This document shows positions 26,717 to 34,854 of a DNA stretch of 64,000 nt, in pieces (position 1 is the stretch's first letter; each line of letters begins with the position of its first letter). The position numbers and the translations under genes were made by a program. Below the pieces are notes generated by a model. That model was not told the origin of the DNA, did not search any database, and was given only the letters and a program-made list of their open reading frames with translations. The stretch is from Streptomyces sclerotialus. GTDB taxonomy: Bacteria > Actinomycetota > Actinomycetes > Streptomycetales > Streptomycetaceae. Location: contig NZ_JBFOHP010000002.1 of assembly GCF_040907265.1 (NCBI RefSeq), positions 124,001-188,000 of the forward strand. Reading direction: 5' to 3'.

Positions 26717-27499
26717 TCAGCTCCACAGCGCCAGGGGGCGGTCGGGGCCGTAGTACCCCAGGAAGTGCCCGAGCGTGATCCGTGGTTCGTCACCGGAGGG
26801 GCGTACCGCGTGGATCTGGCGCGGGTTGAGCAGCAGCAGGTCGCCGGCGGACGGCTTGATGACCTCGACCGGCGGGCCGATCCTGTCGCGGTCGATGCCC
26901 CAGGTGCGGTCGCCCTTCAGGCCGTCGTAGACCTCCTCTCCCGGCTCGGTCCCCCATAGCTCCAACTCGCCGCCCTGCTCCGGAATATTGAGGTAGATGT
27001 TGACCGAGAGCTGAGCGGTCAGGCCGGCGGAGTAGCCGGGAGGCAGATTCCGCTCCAGGGCATCGGTATGAGGATTGAGGTCGACGTCCCTGTCCTGGTA
27101 GCGGCAGATTCCGATGAACGCCTTCCGCCCGTCGATGTGCAGCAGATTCGCTCCGGGCTGCCAGGTCTCTTCCAGAAGGAGCCGCAGCACATCGCTGGGC
27201 GAGGCGTACGGGGCGAACAGGTCACGCAGCCGGTGGATATTGCCGCGGGCCTCGGTGTGGTACCGCTCTCGCGAGGCCTCATCGCTGATCTCGGAGTACG
27301 CGAAGCCGATGCGCTTGAATTCTTCGGCCTGGCTCAAGCCACCTCTGTCCGGATGGTCCAGCAGCTGCGCGCGAGCCGAAGCGAGGGATTCCTTGTGAAC
27401 GAATCCCGGTATGTGTACGGCCAGGTGCCTGCCCTCGACCACGCCCAGAATGTCGTCGTGGGACAGTTCCCGGGCGGTGGTCTGTCTTATCGCGGTCAT
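26717..27499 (-). CDS. 2OG-Fe(II) oxygenase
   Basis: A 260-residue non-haem iron enzyme. The 2-His-1-carboxylate triad is His144 and Asp146 in LNPHTDALE and His230 in LNPRQIHAVRPS. Arg240 in DEPRITLGHF is the likely 2-oxoglutarate anchor. The double-stranded beta-helix strands around SVNIYLNIPEQGGELELWG fit. The ATG at 27499 has GGGGGAG just upstream. It is the first gene of the operon with the cyclodipeptide synthase and exporter. By analogy with bicyclomycin biosynthesis, where such oxygenases hydroxylate a CDPS product, it probably oxidises the cyclodipeptide. Confidence 0.9.
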   Translation of the reverse strand: MTAIRQTTARELSHDDILGVVEGRHLAVHIPGFVHKESLASARAQLLDHPDRGGLSQAEEFKRIGFAYSEISDEASRERYHTEARGNIHRLRDLFAPYASPSDVLRLLLEETWQPGANLLHIDGRKAFIGICRYQDRDVDLNPHTDALERNLPPGYSAGLTAQLSVNIYLNIPEQGGELELWGTEPGEEVYDGLKGDRTWGIDRDRIGPPVEVIKPSAGDLLLLNPRQIHAVRPSGDEPRITLGHFLGYYGPDRPLALWS

Positions 27500-27600
27500 G
27501 TCGCTCCCCCAGTGCGGGTCATGAATACCGCCGCTCCTCCGGGCGGTTGGCATGTAGTACACGGGAGACGCCACGACTCAAACAAGGTCTTTCATGGCGT

Positions 27601-27632
27601 GTTCATACAGTCCATAACTGCGTTCATACAGT
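27601..27632 (-). promoter_or_regulatory. direct repeats upstream of the CDPS operon
   Basis: GTTCATACAGT occurs at 27601-27611 and 27622-27632, a 21-bp period (two helical turns), about 100 bp upstream of the oxygenase start, in locally AT-richer DNA. CAGT-ccata-ACTG lies across the spacer. A regulator site is likely; no cognate regulator is adjacent. Confidence 0.6.
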
Positions 27633-27740
27633 TCACAATCCGTGGCGTGAACCACACCTCCGACTGGCCGAGAAGCAGCGCATGTCAGCCGACGGTCCCA
27701 GCTGCGAAGAAGCGGCAGACGGTTGTACCGGCAACACGAT

Positions 27741-27766
27741 GCGGGGCCCTGCGCGCAGGGCCCCGC
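27741..27766 (-). terminator. perfect palindrome terminator after the FAD monooxygenase
   Basis: A 13-bp arm (GCGGGGCCCTGCG) is followed directly by its complement. It lies 87 bp past the monooxygenase stop, separating that gene from the CDPS operon promoter. A partial copy (AGGGCCCTGCGCGC) follows at 27771. Confidence 0.8.
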
Positions 27767-27853
27767 GTACAGGGCCCTGCGCGCTCCTGGGGCTGGCACC
27801 ACCCCGCTCCCCACTCATGTTGATGGGACTCATGTTGATGGGACTCGTGCCGC

Positions 27854-28987
27854 TCATGGGGCCTGATCGCCCTCGATGAAGGCGGTGACCAGGCTGTGAG
27901 GCGCGTCGTCGCCGAGAAGGGACTCGTGGAGGTGGGTTCCTTCGGTGGCGGCTTCGGTGCTGCGGGGGAACATGGCCTGCTCGTACTCGGTGAGAGCGGC
28001 TTCGAGGTCGTCGGGGTGCGCGGCGATGGCCTTGCCGAGTTGGGCGCCGTCCAGCATGGCGAGGTTGGCGCCCTCGCCGTTCGGAGCCGAGAGGTGCGCG
28101 GCGTCGCCGAGCAGAGTCACCCCCGGCACCCGGTCCCACCGGTGCTCGACCGGCAGAGCATAGAGAGGACGCAGGATCGGCGCCGATTCGCTGTCGGTGA
28201 TCAGCGCGGTGAGCTCCGGCGCCCAGCCGTCGAACTCTCGCGCGATCCGCGTGGTGGCCGCGGCGGCATCGGTGAAGTCGATCGCGGCGAACCAGTCCTG
28301 CGGCTCGGCCAGTCCCACGTAGGCGTGCAGAGTGTCGCCCCTTTCCCGGTGAGCGAAGATCTCCCTGCCCGGCGTGAGTGCCATCATCGATCCGCCGCCG
28401 ACCGCTTTTGCTACGGCTGGGTGCCGGGTGTCGGCGTCGAACAGGTAGGTCTCGACGACCGACTTTCCGGTGTACTCGGGTACGGCGGTGGAAAGCAGCG
28501 GCCGGACGCGTGACCACGCGCCGTCCGCACCGACCAGCAGGCTGGTGACGACGGTGCTGCCGTCGGCGAACGTCACCTCGTGGCGCCCCTCGCCGAGGGT
28601 ACGGGCGTCACTGACCTTGTGGTCCCACCGGACGGTGCCGGCCGGGAGCGAGTCGAGCAGAATCTGCCGCAGCTCGCCGCGCTGCACCTCGGGGCGTCCA
28701 CCCGTACCGTCGTCGGCTTTGTCGAACAGGACGGTCCCGTCCCGGTCGAGGATGCGTATTGCCTGGCGGCCCTCCAGGATCAGGCTACGGAATTCGTCGA
28801 TCAGGCCTGCCGCTTCGAGGGCCGGTTGGCCGTTGTAGTCATGGATGTCGAGCATCCCGCCCTGTGCGCGGGCCGTCGGTGAGGCCTCCGCTTCATAGAC
28901 GGTGGCCGGGATGCCGTGTACGTGCAGGACGCGGGCGAGGGTCAGTCCGCCGAGTCCGGCGCCGATGATTGTTACGTCAGTGGTCAT
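27854..28987 (-). CDS. FAD-dependent monooxygenase, TetX-like
   Basis: A 377-residue group A flavin hydroxylase. The FAD Rossmann motif is TIIGAGLGGLTLARVLHVHG at about 6-25. LVGADGAWSRVRPLL is the DG-type motif, and VTLLGDAAHLSAPNGEGANLAM the second FAD motif (GDAAH). The wording of the last motif and overall length match TetX/TetX-like aromatic hydroxylases, some of which inactivate tetracyclines. The ATG at 28987 follows AAGGAA. It precedes the CDPS operon on the same strand but is separated by a terminator. It could be a tailoring enzyme, a resistance enzyme or an unrelated gene. Confidence 0.9.
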   Translation of the reverse strand: MTTDVTIIGAGLGGLTLARVLHVHGIPATVYEAEASPTARAQGGMLDIHDYNGQPALEAAGLIDEFRSLILEGRQAIRILDRDGTVLFDKADDGTGGRPEVQRGELRQILLDSLPAGTVRWDHKVSDARTLGEGRHEVTFADGSTVVTSLLVGADGAWSRVRPLLSTAVPEYTGKSVVETYLFDADTRHPAVAKAVGGGSMMALTPGREIFAHRERGDTLHAYVGLAEPQDWFAAIDFTDAAAATTRIAREFDGWAPELTALITDSESAPILRPLYALPVEHRWDRVPGVTLLGDAAHLSAPNGEGANLAMLDGAQLGKAIAAHPDDLEAALTEYEQAMFPRSTEAATEGTHLHESLLGDDAPHSLVTAFIEGDQAP

Positions 28988-29187
28988 GGTGAATGGGGTT
29001 CCTTGCGTGTCGAACGCCTGCCGAGCGGGCACCCGGCAGGAACTCTGCCAAGCTGCCAGGCCCCGCCGACAAGCCGCCGACACCGCATCGACACCCCCGA
29101 TATACGACCGACACCGAACACCGCGAATCAGCGGCCCCGGCGCCTACCCGCACGGCGCACCGACCACAGGAAGAGGGCCGCCGGGCA

Positions 29188-29331
29188 CAGGAAGAGCTGG
29201 TCGCAGGAAGAGCCAGCCGCAGGAAGAGCCGGTCGCAGCAAGAGCCAGCCGCAGGAAGAGCCGGTCGCAGGAAGTGCCGGTCGCAGGAAGTGCCGGACGC
29301 AGGTAGTGCCGGTCGCAGGTAGTGCCGGTCG
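29188..29331. repeat. 16-bp tandem array, 9 units
   Basis: CAGGAAGAGCCGGTCG is repeated nine times with a drift to CAGGTAGTGCCGGTCG at one end. It is followed at about 29350-29377 by four CCCGTTC heptamers. It fills the gap between the AhpD-like and FAD monooxygenase genes. Confidence 0.92.
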
Positions 29332-29403
29332 AACGGGTCCGGTGGCGGACCCGTTCCCCGTTCCCCGTTCCCCGTTCGTCTCGGACTCAGGCGCGGTGGC
29401 CGG

Positions 29404-29877
29404 TCATCCGAACTGGCCGGGCTGGTAGTCGCCGGCGGGCATCTGGAGCATGACATTGCCTCGGTTGAAGGCATTGATGACGGTGATGACGCCCACCAGG
29501 GCGGCGAGCTGGTCCTCGTCGTAGTGCTTGGCCGCGTTCGCCCATACCTTGTCCGGGACGCCTCCGGCCGCATCGGCGATGCGGGTGGCTTCCTCGGCCA
29601 GCTCCAGCGCCGCGCGCTCGGCCTCGGTGAACACCGTGGCCTCTCGCCAGGCAGCGACCAGGTTGAGGCGTTCCGCGGACTCTCCGGCGTGCACGGCGTC
29701 CTTGAAGTGCATGTCGGTGCAGAAACCGCAGCCGTTGATCTGGCTGGCGCGGAGCTTCACCAGCTCCTGCGTCGAGGCGGGCAGCGTCGAGTCCTCGAGC
29801 GCCTTGCCGGCGGCGATGAGGTGCTTGAAGACCTTGCCCAGGACCGGGCTGGTGAAGGGGTTCAGACGTGCTTCCAT
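29404..29877 (-). CDS. carboxymuconolactone decarboxylase/AhpD family protein
   Basis: A 157-residue helical protein of the AhpD superfamily. The redox motif CxxC with downstream His is intact: Cys50, Cys53 and His57 in QINGCGFCTDMHFKDA. Glu38 in TQELVKLRAS is the usual proton relay residue. The second half (ERAALELAEEATRIAD and LVGVITVINAFNR) is standard. Such proteins act as alkylhydroperoxidases or general thiol redox proteins in the cytoplasm. The start ATG 29877 has AAGGGAG upstream. Confidence 0.93.
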   Translation of the reverse strand: MEARLNPFTSPVLGKVFKHLIAAGKALEDSTLPASTQELVKLRASQINGCGFCTDMHFKDAVHAGESAERLNLVAAWREATVFTEAERAALELAEEATRIADAAGGVPDKVWANAAKHYDEDQLAALVGVITVINAFNRGNVMLQMPAGDYQPGQFG

Positions 29878-29971
29878 GATGTGCTCCCTTGCGCTGTTCG
29901 ACGGTTACACACCTTTGACGGGGCAGCTCAGCCAGTTGTGACATGAGCTGCTGTGACGTATGTCTCTCCTG

Positions 29972-31084
29972 CTACATGCCACGCTCCGGTCTTCCGGCGG
30001 TTGCAAGGAGATCGTCCAGGACCTCCAGCGCCTGGGTCAGGCCGCTGGGGCGGTGGATGCCCGGGGTCGGGCGCGGTGGCCAGCCGGGGCCGACGGCGAG
30101 TACGGCTGGGTGGATGCGGGATCCCTTCAGACCGTGGCCGAGGCCACGCGCCAGGGAGAGCAGTGCGGGGTCGGCGGTGGGGCGGGTCTGCGACCACAGC
30201 ACCACGGCGCGCGGACCGCACCTGCGCACGGCTTCGGCCAGTACGCCTATCGGTACCGCGGCGCCGAACATCCGCACCGGGACGCCACGGTCCCCCAGCA
30301 CCGCGGTCAGTGCTTCCAGGGCCAGAGTGTGGGCCTCCCGGGCGACGCAGGCCAGCAGTACCGGACCACTGCCCGTCGCCGCGGCGGCGAATCCGGTGGA
30401 ACGGCGTAGCGCCGTGGAGATGTGCCAGGCCAGCAGGTGTTCCGCCTCCACGTACCGTTCGCCGTGCGGGTCCTGGGAGCTGGCCCACTTGCGGCCGATG
30501 GCCCGTAGGGCGGGGGTGAGAACCCGTTCCCAGGCTCCGATCAGACCGTACTCGGCGAGCGTTCCGGCGAGCAGTTCCTCCAGCAGCGGAGCGTCGAGAC
30601 GGACGGCGGCGCGGCCCAGGCCCCGGGCGCGGCGCCGGGCATCGGCGTCGTCGTGTGCCCTTTCCGTCCCCGGTGCGACGGCCTCCGGGTGCGGGAGTGC
30701 GGGACGGGCCTGCACCGGCAGCACTGGCGGCACTGGCAGCACCGGCGGGTCCTGCGGTACGTCCTCGGCGGGGCGGGCGCCCTCGACGGTACGGGCGAGT
30801 TCGGCGGTGCGAGCGCCCTCGACGGTACGGGCGCCCTCGACGGTACGGGCGAGTTCGGCGGCCTCCGCCGTCGGCACGCCGCGAGCGGTCAGTTCGCACA
30901 TGCGCTCCAGTACGGCAATGTCCTGCTCGCTCCAGCGCCGGTGCCTGCCGTCCTCCCGACCGGACGGGCCGAGCCCGTAGCGCCGGTCCCATGAACGGAG
31001 GGTGGCGGGGGCGACGCCCAGGCGCAGCGCCACATCTCCGGTGGTCAGCCTGGCACGGCGCGGCAGTGGTGATGCGCTCTCCAT
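29972..31084 (-). CDS. MerR-type regulator with B12-binding domain (CarH/LitR-like)
   Basis: A 370-residue regulator. Residues 10-60 form the MerR HTH (ARLTTGDVALRLGVAPATLRSWDRRYGLGPSGRE). Residues 60-130 are a linker with repeated ARTVEGA/ARTAEL and VLPVPPVLPV, both from DNA tandem repeats. Then comes the helical cap (WERVLTPALRAIGRKW, EAEHLLAW) and a Rossmann-type cobalamin domain with LLACVAREAHTLALEAL, where E-x-H carries the likely cobalt-ligating His. CarH/LitR proteins are light sensors using adenosyl-B12 to control carotenoid genes. Here no carotenoid gene or LitS sigma is nearby, and the cap Trp-EH spacing differs from CarH. Confidence 0.88.
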   Translation of the reverse strand: MESASPLPRRARLTTGDVALRLGVAPATLRSWDRRYGLGPSGREDGRHRRWSEQDIAVLERMCELTARGVPTAEAAELARTVEGARTVEGARTAELARTVEGARPAEDVPQDPPVLPVPPVLPVQARPALPHPEAVAPGTERAHDDADARRRARGLGRAAVRLDAPLLEELLAGTLAEYGLIGAWERVLTPALRAIGRKWASSQDPHGERYVEAEHLLAWHISTALRRSTGFAAAATGSGPVLLACVAREAHTLALEALTAVLGDRGVPVRMFGAAVPIGVLAEAVRRCGPRAVVLWSQTRPTADPALLSLARGLGHGLKGSRIHPAVLAVGPGWPPRPTPGIHRPSGLTQALEVLDDLLATAGRPERGM

Positions 31085-31238
31085 GACCGCACCGTACGGG
31101 GCGCGGGCGTGGCGTGCCGCCCACTTCGCATCGTGCGTCGGACAGACGGTATGCGCACCGTACCCCCGCGCGTCAGCGAGGGGGCTTGTGCGGCAGCACG
31201 GGCGGGGTCTGGGCCCGTGCCGTCCGCCGCATGTGAGC

Positions 31239-31271
31239 CACCGCCCGGCCCGACGTGAGGGCCGGGCGGTG
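31239..31271. terminator. 13-bp stem hairpin in the ANTAR leader region
   Basis: CACCGCCCGGCCC pairs perfectly with GGGCCGGGCGGTG across a 7-nt loop. It sits in a divergent gap where no gene ends, so it may be an attenuator for the downstream ANTAR gene or terminate an unseen small transcript. Confidence 0.65.
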
Positions 31272-31453
31272 CGCGAACGCGGGGGGGGCTGCGATGCGCG
31301 TGTACTCCTTGCTGACCAGCAGCATGCGGTCGGCGGGCGGTGGACGCCAGTTGCATCGTTCGTGCCACGTTTACGCAAGGGGCGCGGTTGCGCGCGGTTG
31401 CCGCGCCGGAAGCTGCCGGCGGAGAGCGGCCACACGGGCGTACCTCGTAGCGA

Positions 31454-31535
31454 GCCACGCGGCCGTACGCCTGCGCGTGGCCATAATGCGCCGGGTAGGC
31501 ACCCCCTTACCGTTCTTCACCAGGGGAACCCGGCG
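31454..31535 (+). promoter_or_regulatory. two stem-loops upstream of the GAF-ANTAR gene
   Basis: GCCACGCG (31454-31461) pairs with CGCGTGGC (31474-31481). CGCCGGGT (31489-31496) pairs with ACCCGGCG (31528-31535). ANTAR proteins bind tandem hairpins in RNA leaders, so these are candidates for autoregulation. Confidence 0.4.
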
Positions 31536-31592
31536 TGTCGGGCCGAACACAAGAGGTAACTTCATGTACGTCGGGGTGACATTGGGGGTCAA

Positions 31593-32321
31593 ATGATGCA
31601 GTCGTGTGATCGGTGGCTGAATGAAGCCGTTCGTCTCACGGAGTTGATGCAGACCGATGGCGATGCCTACGACTACTTGCAGGAGTTCTGTCATCGCATC
31701 CGAGAGCTGCTGGACGTCCCCGCTGTGGGAGTCGTGTTCACGGAAGACAACGGCGCGCTGCAGTCTGCGGCCGCGGGAAAGGTGTCCGGGCATCTGTTAG
31801 AGGCCACGATGGCGACGGCACAGGAGCGGAGGGAAAACGGCCACCCCGCTCCCCTGCCTGTCCGGCCCCGATACGACATCGACCTGCGCGGGTACGACGG
31901 AGACTGCCCTCAGGCCATCGCCCGACTGCTGGCACTCGGGATCACCCGGGCCGCGGTTCTCCCACTGCCCGGCGAAGGCTGTGTCCGCGGCATCTGGCAA
32001 GTGTTCGGTCATGAAACGCTGCCGGGCGAACAAATGCTGCACAACGCTCAGCAGCTTGCCGACCTGACGATGACAGCACTTGACCAGTCACGTAGGCGTC
32101 AGTACTCCGACAAGCTGGCCGCGCAGCTCTCGGCGGCTCTTGCCAGCCGTGTCGTGATCGAACAGGCCAAGGGATTTCTGGCCAAGCGCTGGGACCTGAC
32201 TCCTGACGACGCCTTCACTGCCCTCCGTGCCTACGCCCGTTCCAACCAGCGACGGCTCGTCGACGTGGCCGGCGACGTCATCAGTCGCCGCCTGCACCTG
32301 CCGCGCGGGCCGGTGCCTTGA
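31593..32321 (+). CDS. GAF-ANTAR antiterminator-type regulator
   Basis: A 242-residue protein. Residues 1-165 form a GAF-type sensor (LQEFCHRIRELLDVPAVGVVFTEDNGALQSAA through AAVLPLPGEGCVRGIWQVFG). Residues 178-235 form an ANTAR domain (LAAQLSAALASRVVIEQAKGFLAKRWDLTPDDAFTALRAYARSNQRRLVDVA), with the conserved A/Q-K-G and A...LR.YAR residues. ANTAR proteins bind paired RNA hairpins and prevent transcription termination. The effector and RNA target are unknown. There is no histidine kinase nearby. Confidence 0.92.
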   Translation: MMQSCDRWLNEAVRLTELMQTDGDAYDYLQEFCHRIRELLDVPAVGVVFTEDNGALQSAAAGKVSGHLLEATMATAQERRENGHPAPLPVRPRYDIDLRGYDGDCPQAIARLLALGITRAAVLPLPGEGCVRGIWQVFGHETLPGEQMLHNAQQLADLTMTALDQSRRRQYSDKLAAQLSAALASRVVIEQAKGFLAKRWDLTPDDAFTALRAYARSNQRRLVDVAGDVISRRLHLPRGPVP

Positions 32322-32346
32322 CCAGGGCACATCTACGGGGGGCCAG

Positions 32347-32427
32347 GGCCATCTGGCCGGGATGACCCCTCTGACCGGGGGACCATCTGACCGGGGGGCC
32401 ATCTGACCGGGGCCCATCCGGCCGGGA
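32347..32427. repeat. 15-18-bp tandem array, 5 units
   Basis: The unit resembles GGGCCATCTGACCGGG. It follows the ANTAR gene; GGCCATCTGGCCGG parts could form small hairpins. Confidence 0.8.
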
Positions 32428-32484
32428 GGCTCAGCCGGCCGGGCCAGTGGCCTGCGTTACGACAACACGGTCGCCGTCCGCTTC

Positions 32485-32937
32485 TCAGGCGCGGATGCGG
32501 CGGTATACCGAAGTGAGCAGCTGGTCCTTGGCGGGGCCTCGGACGGCCCAGCGCAGGTGCCACTCGTCCGGTGACAGGACGGTGAACGTGCCTTCGTAGC
32601 GGTCGGCGGCACACTGGTGCACAGCCGTCCAGCGGCCGCGGCGCAGGTCCAGCAGGTGAAACGGGCGGCCGTCAGCGAACGACACCTCGGCGGTACCGTC
32701 CGGGAGCGGCAGCATCCGCAGCGTCCGGCCGGCATTCCGCGTCGCACCGCCCCATTCCACGACGCCTTCCTCCACGTGCAGCCATTCGCCGTTCGTGTCC
32801 CCGACGTGGAATTGCGCCCGGCCGGTGAAGCTGCCGGTGTGCCCGCCGTCGGACAACTCACGTTCCACGCTCCAGCCACCTGCGAGATAGGCGAGCGCAT
32901 CGGGTACGAAGTGGACAGTGGTGCGGGACGACGACAT
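32485..32937 (-). CDS. DUF6314 family protein
   Basis: A 150-residue soluble protein with the lipocalin-like pattern of DUF6314: DALAYLAGGWSVERELSDG at the start, then GSFTGRAQFHVG, VEEGVVEWGG, FADGRPFHLLDLRRGRW, CAADRYEGTFTVLSPDEWHLRWAVRGPAKDQLLTSVYRR. Repeating beta-strands would form a small barrel. The family has no known function. It stands alone between two arrays. Confidence 0.85.
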   Translation of the reverse strand: MSSSRTTVHFVPDALAYLAGGWSVERELSDGGHTGSFTGRAQFHVGDTNGEWLHVEEGVVEWGGATRNAGRTLRMLPLPDGTAEVSFADGRPFHLLDLRRGRWTAVHQCAADRYEGTFTVLSPDEWHLRWAVRGPAKDQLLTSVYRRIRA

Positions 32938-33075
32938 GGCTACAGTTTCTCACCGGTACTCGTCGGCGACCTGCCCGGCCTCCGGACGCGGGCAGTGGGA
33001 GTGGGCTCACCGCCCTGGCCACCTTGGGGCCGCATACGCGAGAGCCCCCCACCGGCGCGCGGCGCGGGGTTCTCG

Positions 33076-33200
33076 GTCCGGGAGGTGCCACGGTCCCGGG
33101 AGGTGCCACAGTCCCGGGAAGTGCCACGTTCCGGGAAGTGCCACAGTCCCGGGATGTAGCACGGTTCCGGGAAGTGCCATGGTTCCGGGAAGTGCCACGG
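33076..33200. repeat. 17-18-bp tandem array, 7 units
   Basis: The unit is near GTTCCGGGAAGTGCCACG. It ends 3 bp before the ferredoxin stop codon on the minus strand, so it is the 3' end of that transcript. Confidence 0.9.
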
Positions 33201-33203
33201 TTG

Positions 33204-33437
33204 CTACGAGTCCGTGGGCTCCGTGGGAATCAGGGCGATGGCTCCGGCGGGGCAGAGGCCGGCGGCCATCCGGGCGGCGGCCCGGTGCTCGGGGGCCGGC
33301 TCGGGGTGCAGGAGCACCGTCAGGCCTTCCTCGTCGTCCTGGTCAAAGACCTCGGGAGCCGTCAGGGCGCACATTCCGGCGCCGACGCAGCGCTCACGGT
33401 CGACGCTGAGACGCAGCGGCTCTCGTACGTCGTTCAT
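33204..33437 (-). CDS. small ferredoxin, P450 electron donor
   Basis: A 77-residue ferredoxin. The cluster motif is CVGAGMC (C-x5-C) and LCPAGAI (single C-P), the three-cysteine pattern of [3Fe-4S] ferredoxins that serve Streptomyces CYP105 enzymes. Most of the chain is acidic, as expected for docking to a reductase and P450. It starts 2 bp after the P450 stop, so the two are co-transcribed. No ferredoxin reductase is in the window. Confidence 0.93.
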   Translation of the reverse strand: MNDVREPLRLSVDRERCVGAGMCALTAPEVFDQDDEEGLTVLLHPEPAPEHRAAARMAAGLCPAGAIALIPTEPTDS

Positions 33438-33439
33438 GG

Positions 33440-34684
33440 CTACTCCCCGTTCCAGGGGGCGGGGTCCCAGGTCACGGGCAGGCTGACCACTCCGTAGATG
33501 TTGGCGTGCTCGCGCAGCGGCACCTTCTCCGGCGGTACCGCGAGGCGCAGCCCGGGGAAACGGGCGAAGAGCGCCGGGAACGCCACGGTCATCTCGACGC
33601 GGGCGAGCTGCTGGCCGAGGCACTGGTGGGCGCCGTGCCCGAAGGCGACGTGTCCGGTGGCCTTGCGGTGGATGTCGAACCGGTCCGGGTCGGGGAACTT
33701 GTGCGGGTCGCGGTTGGCGGCCTGCACGGACACCGTGACCGTCTCGCCCGCCTTGATGAGCTGTCCCTCCACCTCGACATCCTCGAGCGCTGCCCGCGGG
33801 ATGGGGTCGGCCACGCTGAGGTAGCGCAGCAGCTCCTCGACGGTCTGCTCGGCGAGGCCCGGGTCGGCGCGCAGGGCTTCGAGCTGGTCGGGGTTGCTCA
33901 GCAGGGCGAAGGTGCCGAGCCCCAGCATGTTCGCGGTGGTGTCGAGCCCGGCGGCAAGCAGCACTCCGCCGACTCCGGTCAGCTCCTCATCCGTGAGGTC
34001 GGAGGTGGTGAGATCACTGAGCAGGTCGTCGGTGGGTTCGGCGCGCTTGGCGGCCACGAGTTCGCCGATGAAGTGGTGGACGGCCGTGTACGCCTCGGCC
34101 CTCGCTGCCACATCCGTGGCCTGGTCGAAGAGGGTCGCCACATGCTCCTGGAAGCGGTCCCGGTCGGCGTAGGACACACCGAGCAGCTCACAGATCATGA
34201 GTGCGGGCACCGGCCGCGCGAACGCCTCCACCAGATCGACGACGGGTCCGTCCTGCTCCATGGCGTCCAGACACTCAGCGGTGAACTGCTCCACACGCTC
34301 GGCGAGTTGACGCATCCTGCGGACGGTGAACTTACCGGTGAGCAGCCGCCGGAAGCGGGTGTGCTCGGGGGCGTCGAGACCGAGGAAGTCACCGACCGGT
34401 GCCGGTGGTATCTCCGTCATTTCCCCTAGGGCCGGCATCGGTACCGGCATGTGCATGAGCTCGTAGCGGGAGCTGAAGCGCGGGTCGGACAAGACCGCGC
34501 GGGCCGCGGCGTGTCCGGTGGCCAGCCAGCCCACGTGCCCGTCGGGGTAGCGCAGGCGGCGCACTGGCCGGTCGCTGAGGGCGGTGAGGCCGGCGGGCGG
34601 ATCGAAGGGGCAGCCGGTGTGACGGTCGGCGGGCAGGATCGGCGGCTCGTCGGCAGTGGGGTCGGCCGTCGTGTCGTACGACAT
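33440..34684 (-). CDS. cytochrome P450, CYP105-like (copy 1)
   Basis: A 414-residue soluble P450. Visible motifs are the I-helix [12 protein letters not shown], ExxR in VEELLRYL, and the haem loop [15 protein letters not shown] with the axial Cys. CPFDPP near the start and the P450-ferredoxin gene order suggest CYP105. The ATG at 34684 has GGAGG upstream. It very probably hydroxylates a hydrophobic natural product or xenobiotic. It is strongly similar in wording to the second P450 at 39698 ([27 protein letters not shown]), so the two are paralogues. Confidence 0.93.
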   Translation of the reverse strand: MSYDTTADPTADEPPILPADRHTGCPFDPPAGLTALSDRPVRRLRYPDGHVGWLATGHAAARAVLSDPRFSSRYELMHMPVPMPALGEMTEIPPAPVGDFLGLDAPEHTRFRRLLTGKFTVRRMRQLAERVEQFTAECLDAMEQDGPVVDLVEAFARPVPALMICELLGVSYADRDRFQEHVATLFDQATDVAARAEAYTAVHHFIGELVAAKRAEPTDDLLSDLTTSDLTDEELTGVGGVLLAAGLDTTANMLGLGTFALLSNPDQLEALRADPGLAEQTVEELLRYLSVADPIPRAALEDVEVEGQLIKAGETVTVSVQAANRDPHKFPDPDRFDIHRKATGHVAFGHGAHQCLGQQLARVEMTVAFPALFARFPGLRLAVPPEKVPLREHANIYGVVSLPVTWDPAPWNGE

Positions 34685-34710
34685 GGTGTCCTCCAGTGTG
34701 CGTTCGGGCG

Positions 34711-34822
34711 TGCTCAAGTGGCCTCATGCGGAAGTGGCCTCGTGCTCGAGTGGCCTCATGCTCAAGTGGCCTCATGCTCAAGTGACCTCATGCTCGAGTG
34801 GCCTTGTGCTCAAGTGGCCGGT
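34711..34822. repeat. 16-bp tandem array, 7 units
   Basis: TGCTCAAGTGGCCTCA is repeated seven times between the ABC permease stop and the P450 start. It must lie in the P450 promoter/leader. Confidence 0.92.
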
Positions 34823-34854
34823 GGTGCATGGAAGTTCCGGTGGTACGGCCGGGG

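Noticed and set aside
29188..29331. CRISPR or iteron-type origin
   Set aside because: The 16-bp units abut directly, there is no replication initiator gene, and similar unrelated arrays occur across the window.
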